Origin: Halomonas llamarensis | GTDB taxonomy: Bacteria > Pseudomonadota > Gammaproteobacteria > Pseudomonadales > Halomonadaceae | Direction of reading: 5' to 3' | Length of the DNA stretch: 36,790 nucleotides | NCBI RefSeq assembly: GCF_023555005.1 | Contig: NZ_JAMJPJ010000034.1 | Span: 1 to 36,790, forward strand | Made by a program: the position numbers and the translations under genes | Notes under the pieces: generated by a model | Seen by the model: the letters and a program-made list of their open reading frames with translations, nothing else | The model's database searches: none | What the model was told of the DNA's origin: nothing | Part shown: positions 32,912 through 36,790 of the stretch, piece by piece | Position numbering within the stretch: the first letter of the stretch is position 1 | How the letters are laid out: the number at the start of each line of letters is the position of its first letter

Positions 32912-33942
32912 CGACAACAGCGACGACAACCTCACACGCCACTTTACGGCGACATGGTAAAAGCTTTCACTGGGCCGGTTTTTTTTTACCTCGTCAGCAA
33001 TTGGACGATGGTGCCAGGCTTTATTATGTCTGCCGTCAAGTAGACGATATTGCCGATAACGCGGTGGGCACCCCGGAACGGCAACGGGCCAGAAAGGTGC
33101 TTTGCTGCTTGCAATCCCGATTAAAGGCTCACCTGCCTGACCTGGCCAGCCAGCCACTCGCCAATGCGGGGTTGACCAACGCCGACCGGCAACTTGTCGA
33201 TGCCCTTGAAGCCGATATTGTGGCGCTGTTTGAACAGAATGCCCGCTGCCTTTATGCCATGCAAGCGCTGGTGGCCACCATGGTGATGGATCTCTCACCC
33301 TTGCACCTGCCAGACGAACCGGCGCTACTTGATTATGCCCATGGCGCTGCCGGCACGGTCGGCGTCATGATGTGTCAGTTGATGAATGCCCGCGAACCGG
33401 ATCACTCGCTAGCCTTCGCGATTGACCTGGGCATTGCCATGCAAATGACCAATGTTGCCCGTGATGTGCTTGAAGATGCTCAGCGCGGCAGAATATACCT
33501 GCCCCAGACCTGGATGAGCGATAACGTCACAGCGGATGCGATTGTACGCGGCACCCCCCATGCCCGCGACGAGGCCTGGCAGGCAACCCGTTATCTGGTT
33601 GCGCGTGCCGAAGATTATTACGCCAGTGGCTGGCAGGGCCTGGCGTATTTACCCGCTCGTTCACGCTTGGCGATTGGCATTGCCCTGCGGGTTTACCGCC
33701 AGATCGGGCGGCGTATTGTGTCTTTGAATGCGCCGGATTACTGGGCTCAGCGGGTGGTTGTTCCCACCCCCAACAAAGTGCGGCAAAGCATTTTGGCGCT
33801 TCCAACGCTGATGCATACGACTCCGGCCCGCCACGACCAAACGCTTCACCAGGGGCTTGAAAAAACTCTGGCAGCCTATGCGCTTACCCCCAGAACGCTG
33901 GCGAATACCCCGCAAAACAGCGCGGGAAAAACAGCGCCATGA
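32908..33942 (+). CDS. crtB: Phytoene synthase CrtB
   Basis: 344 residues. Squalene/phytoene synthase motifs are the first aspartate site VCRQVDDIADN (DDIAD at 46-50), YAHGAAGTVGVMMCQLM (143-159) and the second site NVARDVLEDAQRGRIYLP (182-199). It condenses two GGPP to phytoene. The start overlaps the crtI stop by four bases and the end overlaps the crtY start by four bases (both ATGA), indicating tight translational coupling. The C-terminal 40 residues are rich in Thr, Ala and Gln and probably disordered. Confidence 0.96.
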   Translation: MTTTATTTSHATLRRHGKSFHWAGFFLPRQQLDDGARLYYVCRQVDDIADNAVGTPERQRARKVLCCLQSRLKAHLPDLASQPLANAGLTNADRQLVDALEADIVALFEQNARCLYAMQALVATMVMDLSPLHLPDEPALLDYAHGAAGTVGVMMCQLMNAREPDHSLAFAIDLGIAMQMTNVARDVLEDAQRGRIYLPQTWMSDNVTADAIVRGTPHARDEAWQATRYLVARAEDYYASGWQGLAYLPARSRLAIGIALRVYRQIGRRIVSLNAPDYWAQRVVVPTPNKVRQSILALPTLMHTTPARHDQTLHQGLEKTLAAYALTPRTLANTPQNSAGKTAP

Positions 33943-35141
33943 CACTGCCCGCCGATACCGATGTCGCCATTCTTGGCGCTGGCCTGGCAGGCTTGAGCAT
34001 TGCCAGCTGGCTGGTCGACATAACGCCAGCCAATGCGCCGCTGCCGCACCTGCATTTGCTGGAAGCCCGCGAGGAAGACACCCATGATCGCACTTGGTGC
34101 TTCTGGGACCAGCAGCCCCACCCTTTCCGTGAGGCTATCAGCCACCGCTGGCCACGCTGGCAGGTTAGCCATCAGGGCCAACGCGTCGAGCATTGCGACC
34201 CTGATAACGCTTACGCCATGCTAACGGCTAATGCCATGCGCCGTTCGGCCTATGCCCGATTTGCATTGCATGAAGAACTCCAGCTGACACGTGGCCTCGA
34301 GGTCAGTTCAGTCATACCGCAGGATGAATCACTGCGTGTTACTACCTCCCATGGCAACCTCAATGCCCGGCTGGTCATCGACACGCGGCCACCTCCTTTG
34401 AGCGCTCTTTCGCAATCCATGGGTGTCTGGCAGGTTTTTCATGGCGTGGAAGTTTATCAACCCGGCCACGGTTATGCCCTTTCCAGCGCCTGCCTGATGG
34501 ATTTTCAAATCGGGCAGGACGGCATTAATTTTGTTTACCTGTTACCACTGGATGAGCAGCGCTTGCTGGTAGAATGGACCTGTTTTCACCCTGACAGGCA
34601 CAGTGAACAGTGTCGGACGCTACTCGCTTCTGGGCTTCCTTGGATGCTTGCCGACTGGCTGAATCAACAGCTTGGCAAGCACTGGTCGGTGCAGCGCAGC
34701 GAAACCGGTTGCCTGCCCATGATGTCGGTAACGCCTCCCACCCTGAACGCACGCTATCTCTCTGCAGGCATTCGCGGCGGCTGGATGCGGGCGGCGACCG
34801 GCTACATGTTTGCCAGTTGCCAGCAAGGCGCCGCCGAAGTTGCCAGGCAGTTGCAACAAGCCAGAGCCAGCGGCCACTGGCGGCTAACGCCTCCGCGGCT
34901 GCGTTCCCCCGCGCTGAACTGGATGGACAGTGTGTTTCTCCACGCTATCCGCCAACACCCCGAAGCCGCCCCCGGCTGGTTTTTAGCGCTGTTTTCCGCC
35001 ACATCGGCGGGCCAGCAGCGGCGCTTTCTGGGTGACCAACCCCGCTGGAGCGACCTGCTAGCGATCATGAAAGCGCTACCACCGGGGCCTTTTATGCGGG
35101 CTGCCTTGCCACCCTGGGCAATGGCATCCCGCGCTCGCTAA
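33939..35141 (+). CDS. crtY: Lycopene beta-cyclase CrtY
   Basis: 400 residues. The dinucleotide-binding motif is DVAILGAGLAGLSIASWL (8-25), followed by the lycopene cyclase signature DRTWCFWD, the FVYLLPLDEQRLLVEWTCF strand pair and the C-terminal GIRGGWMRAATGYMFASCQQ. It cyclises both ends of lycopene to beta-carotene using FAD. It resembles the CrtY type of proteobacterial gene sets (CrtE-I-B-Y) rather than the CrtL or CrtYcd types. The ATGA overlap with crtB indicates coupling. A 76-bp gap follows before blh. Confidence 0.94.
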   Translation: MTLPADTDVAILGAGLAGLSIASWLVDITPANAPLPHLHLLEAREEDTHDRTWCFWDQQPHPFREAISHRWPRWQVSHQGQRVEHCDPDNAYAMLTANAMRRSAYARFALHEELQLTRGLEVSSVIPQDESLRVTTSHGNLNARLVIDTRPPPLSALSQSMGVWQVFHGVEVYQPGHGYALSSACLMDFQIGQDGINFVYLLPLDEQRLLVEWTCFHPDRHSEQCRTLLASGLPWMLADWLNQQLGKHWSVQRSETGCLPMMSVTPPTLNARYLSAGIRGGWMRAATGYMFASCQQGAAEVARQLQQARASGHWRLTPPRLRSPALNWMDSVFLHAIRQHPEAAPGWFLALFSATSAGQQRRFLGDQPRWSDLLAIMKALPPGPFMRAALPPWAMASRAR

Positions 35142-35217
35142 CAACCGCTTTACGTCATGGTGTCCATGGTTAACCCGTAACGTCAATTTGCATTTCAATA
35201 ATGGAGGGCCACCGCCC

Positions 35218-36081
35218 ATGAGAACCGCCAATCGCCCTCCCGCCTTCTGGCTGTTTCCTGTCGGTCTTGGAATGGCACTTGGTCTTTCTGCTGTGCCCGG
35301 CGAATGGCCGCTATACGTCATACTCGCGGTCAGCACAGCGATTCTGGGCTTGCCCCATGGCAGCCTGGACAGTGCAGTGGCCAAACGCCATCTGCCGCTT
35401 AACGGTCGGCTGCAAATGCTGGGATTCTATGTGGGGTATCTGGCACTGGGAGGGATGGTGCTGGCTTTCTGGTGGCAAGCCCCGAATGTCGCCCTGGTGG
35501 CGTTTTTGCTCTATTCCGCGTTTCATTTCGCGGATGATATCGCCGTGCGGATCGGCCAACTCGGCGGCACGGCTTATGGGCTGTGGGTGCTATCATTGCC
35601 TGTCGGTTTGCACCCTGAACAGGTTACGCCATTATTTGAAATGCTCGGCGCCACCCAGGCGGCTCAGCTAGTGGCGGTGGCGCCTTATACCCTGGCGCTG
35701 AGCGGAGCGGTGCTCGCTGTTTGCCTGATACTCAGGCCCCAGCGAGCCACCAGCGATTGGCGCGACCCCCTGTTACTCGCCTTTGGTGCCATGCTGTTGC
35801 ACCCGCTGGCGTATTTCATCGCTTACTGGTGCTTTCTGCACAGCCCGCGCCACCTGGAACTGGCCGCCCGAGATCTGGGCCTGTATGGCTGGCGTGAACG
35901 TCTCAAAGCCATTGCCCCCATTACTCTTGCCACCTATGCGCTTGCACTTGGGGCACTGCCGTTTTTGATCGACTTGCCTAGCGAGACAGCGCTAATGCGG
36001 ATTGTTTTTATCGGGCTGGCAGTCTTGACCGTGCCACATATGGTCCTGGAGCTGATTGCCAGCCCGCGGCGCACTCCCTGA
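35218..36081 (+). CDS. blh: Beta-carotene 15,15'-dioxygenase Blh (Brp/Blh family)
   Basis: 287 residues from ATG 35218, chosen because GGAGGG sits nine bases upstream (an upstream TTG at 35188 is weaker). Polytopic membrane protein with the conserved histidines that bind iron: LGLPHGSLD (H47), SAFHFADD (H103), CFLHSPRHLE (H208, H212) and TVPHMVLE (H274). It cleaves beta-carotene centrally into two retinal molecules, supplying the rhodopsin chromophore. It is the last gene of the operon, and its 3' end is nine bases from the convergent lipoprotein gene. Confidence 0.94.
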   Translation: MRTANRPPAFWLFPVGLGMALGLSAVPGEWPLYVILAVSTAILGLPHGSLDSAVAKRHLPLNGRLQMLGFYVGYLALGGMVLAFWWQAPNVALVAFLLYSAFHFADDIAVRIGQLGGTAYGLWVLSLPVGLHPEQVTPLFEMLGATQAAQLVAVAPYTLALSGAVLAVCLILRPQRATSDWRDPLLLAFGAMLLHPLAYFIAYWCFLHSPRHLELAARDLGLYGWRERLKAIAPITLATYALALGALPFLIDLPSETALMRIVFIGLAVLTVPHMVLELIASPRRTP

Positions 36082-36090
36082 ACGCTACCG

Positions 36091-36456
36091 TTAATCGTCG
36101 GCTTCACTAAGGGGTTCTACACCTTTCAGTTCAAGCTTACGCCCTGTTTCAGGGGAGTAGGTAAAGCCACCCACCACTCGCACCCTCTCCCCCAAATGCG
36201 GAGCAACCAGCGCATGGGGGGCAACCTCCACGCGGTTCAGGTCCTCATCTTCAATCCAGTAATGCAGCGGGTCATCGAACGACCGCACGCGCCCCTGGGT
36301 GGCCACCCGGTTACCGTCATGGGCGCTACCATTGGTTGCCAGCACGGCCAGGGTGACTTCCCGAGGGGCCGGGTCGCTGCACCCAGCCAGCAGCGCCAGA
36401 GTTACTCCAGCCACCAGAAACCGCCAGAAGGCCGCTGCGTTTGGTTTGCTCATCAT
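36091..36456 (-). CDS. Small lipoprotein, probable OB-fold
   Basis: 121 residues from ATG 36456 (or 36453; the ribosome binding site GGGGAGA is seven to ten bases upstream). It has a lipoprotein signal: FWRFLVAGVTLALLAGC, lipobox LAGC, with mature Cys followed by SDPAP. The Asp after +1 is Ser, so outer-membrane sorting is likely. The mature part is mostly beta (VTLAVLATNG, NRVATQGRVRSF, HYWIEDEDLNRVEVAP, ERVRVVGGFTY), suggestive of an OB-fold such as the bacterial bOB/tRNA_anti-like group. No function is known. It is convergent with blh and downstream of the small Cys-rich gene. Confidence 0.8.
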   Translation of the reverse strand: MMSKPNAAAFWRFLVAGVTLALLAGCSDPAPREVTLAVLATNGSAHDGNRVATQGRVRSFDDPLHYWIEDEDLNRVEVAPHALVAPHLGERVRVVGGFTYSPETGRKLELKGVEPLSEADD

Positions 36457-36501
36457 CTGATTTCTCCCCGTCATGCTTTCCGGATTCCACCAGGCCAGAA
36501 A

Positions 36502-36630
36502 TTAACCCGGCTGAGTCCGCCAGGGTTTACCTTCGAAAGTGGCGAAGTTTTTACAGCTCGCCAAACAGCCACGGCATGGCAGACGATTGGGGGAAGGTTC
36601 AGCGCATTTGGGTTGGTTGGTAACGGTCAT
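36502..36630 (-). CDS. 42-residue cysteine-rich protein of unknown function
   Basis: A short frame from ATG 36630 to TAA 36502-36504 with an AGAGAAG ribosome binding site. It encodes MTVTNQPKC near the start, PCRGCLASCKNF (18-29) and EGKPWRTQPG at the end. Cysteines are at 9, 19, 22 and 26 (C-x9-C-x2-C-x3-C), a spacing suited to a zinc or iron-sulfur site. It lies 45 bp upstream of the lipoprotein gene on the same strand, so the two are probably co-transcribed. Just upstream is the right IS copy. Confidence 0.5.
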   Translation of the reverse strand: MTVTNQPKCAEPSPNRLPCRGCLASCKNFATFEGKPWRTQPG

Positions 36631-36665
36631 GGCAACTTCTCTCTATCGTGAATTTTATTACCTCA

Positions 36666-36790
36666 ATGGTTCGGACAGTTTTAAAGAAAGCCTGATGCTC
36701 AGATAATGGGGTCTCTGACAACATCACCACCCGAGCACAGGCTTTCATGGAAATAGTCAATACGGTCTTGCAGCAGATGTCCAGCCTCAA
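36666..36790 (-). mobile_element. IS1380-type element, 3' end, continuing past the window edge
   Basis: This is a second copy of the IS end found at 27327-27451, with 121 of 125 bases identical and the same orientation. Its minus-strand frame reads the transposase C-terminus (CKTVLTISMKACARVVMLSE, then EHQAFFKTVRTI). The rest of the element would lie to the right of the window, so whether it is intact cannot be told. Confidence 0.75.

Larger units (their letters stand above)
27327..36790. mobile_element. Putative composite transposon-like phototrophy island
   Basis: Idi, rhodopsin, crtE, crtI, crtB, crtY, blh, a lipoprotein and a Cys-rich protein are bracketed by two same-orientation IS1380-type ends, with a broken MFS gene just outside the left bracket. 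The arrangement suggests that the whole block arrived or moved as a unit, or that recombination between the two copies could delete it. Movement is inferred; target-site duplications could not be established because the right element is incomplete here. Confidence 0.5.

Noticed and set aside
1..36790. CRISPR array, tRNA or rRNA genes, prophage integrase or attachment sites
   Set aside because: No regularly spaced repeats, cloverleaf-like CCA-ended genes or integrase motifs were seen on either strand.

Overview
The window looks like a chromosomal segment of a moderately halophilic gammaproteobacterium, most likely a Halomonas relative. This is an inference from a PomA/PomB-type sodium-driven flagellar motor, a cation:proton antiporter, the overall GC-rich gene style and the typical gammaproteobacterial housekeeping genes (dusA, yaeQ, yghU, ycbX, nudL). 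No rRNA, tRNA or CRISPR array was seen.

Layout. (1) Positions 1-2610 are an accessory stretch. An AT-rich DUF4145/DUF262 gene pair, defence-like and with DUF4145 frameshifted in a homopolymer, is followed by a small exported protein built of two cysteine-bearing repeats and a tiny orphan ORF. (2) Positions 2867-5772 hold dusA, an aspartoacylase-type hydrolase and a TetR regulator. (3) Positions 5867-11549 are a tolC-adaptor-RND efflux operon read leftwards. A 21-bp element upstream of its first gene is repeated almost exactly upstream of the tetR gene, so TetR probably controls both. (4) Positions 11777-15840 are small metabolic and house-cleaning genes: an alpha/beta hydrolase, a fructosamine kinase-like protein, a YqfO-like protein, two Nudix hydrolases and a 2OG-Fe(II) oxygenase. 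(5) Positions 15997-19900 carry pomAB, a MOSC protein and an antiporter. (6) Positions 20057-26952 carry yghU, yaeQ and a fatty/organic-acid CoA catabolic cluster (acyl-CoA dehydrogenase, CoA ligase, 3-hydroxyacyl-CoA dehydrogenase, enoyl-CoA hydratase).

(7) The most interesting part is 27327-36790. A complete retinal-based phototrophy island lies between two same-orientation copies of the 3' end of an IS1380-type element (125 bp, 4 mismatches). It contains idi (leftward) and, rightward, a proton-pumping rhodopsin gene followed by crtE, crtI, crtB, crtY and blh. Together these would turn IPP/DMAPP into GGPP, phytoene, lycopene, beta-carotene and finally retinal, the chromophore of the rhodopsin. 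The rhodopsin has the DTE proton-pump triad, a leucine at the green-tuning site and a tryptophan where xanthorhodopsin has its antenna-admitting glycine, and no carotenoid hydroxylase or ketolase gene is seen. Two small genes convergent to blh (an OB-fold-like lipoprotein and a 42-residue cysteine-rich protein) are inside the same IS brackets and have no obvious role in phototrophy. A truncated MFS transporter next to the left IS copy shows that the locus has been rearranged.

Functions come from motif recognition by eye; no database search was run. Start codons were adjusted where a ribosome binding site or the family length argued for it.
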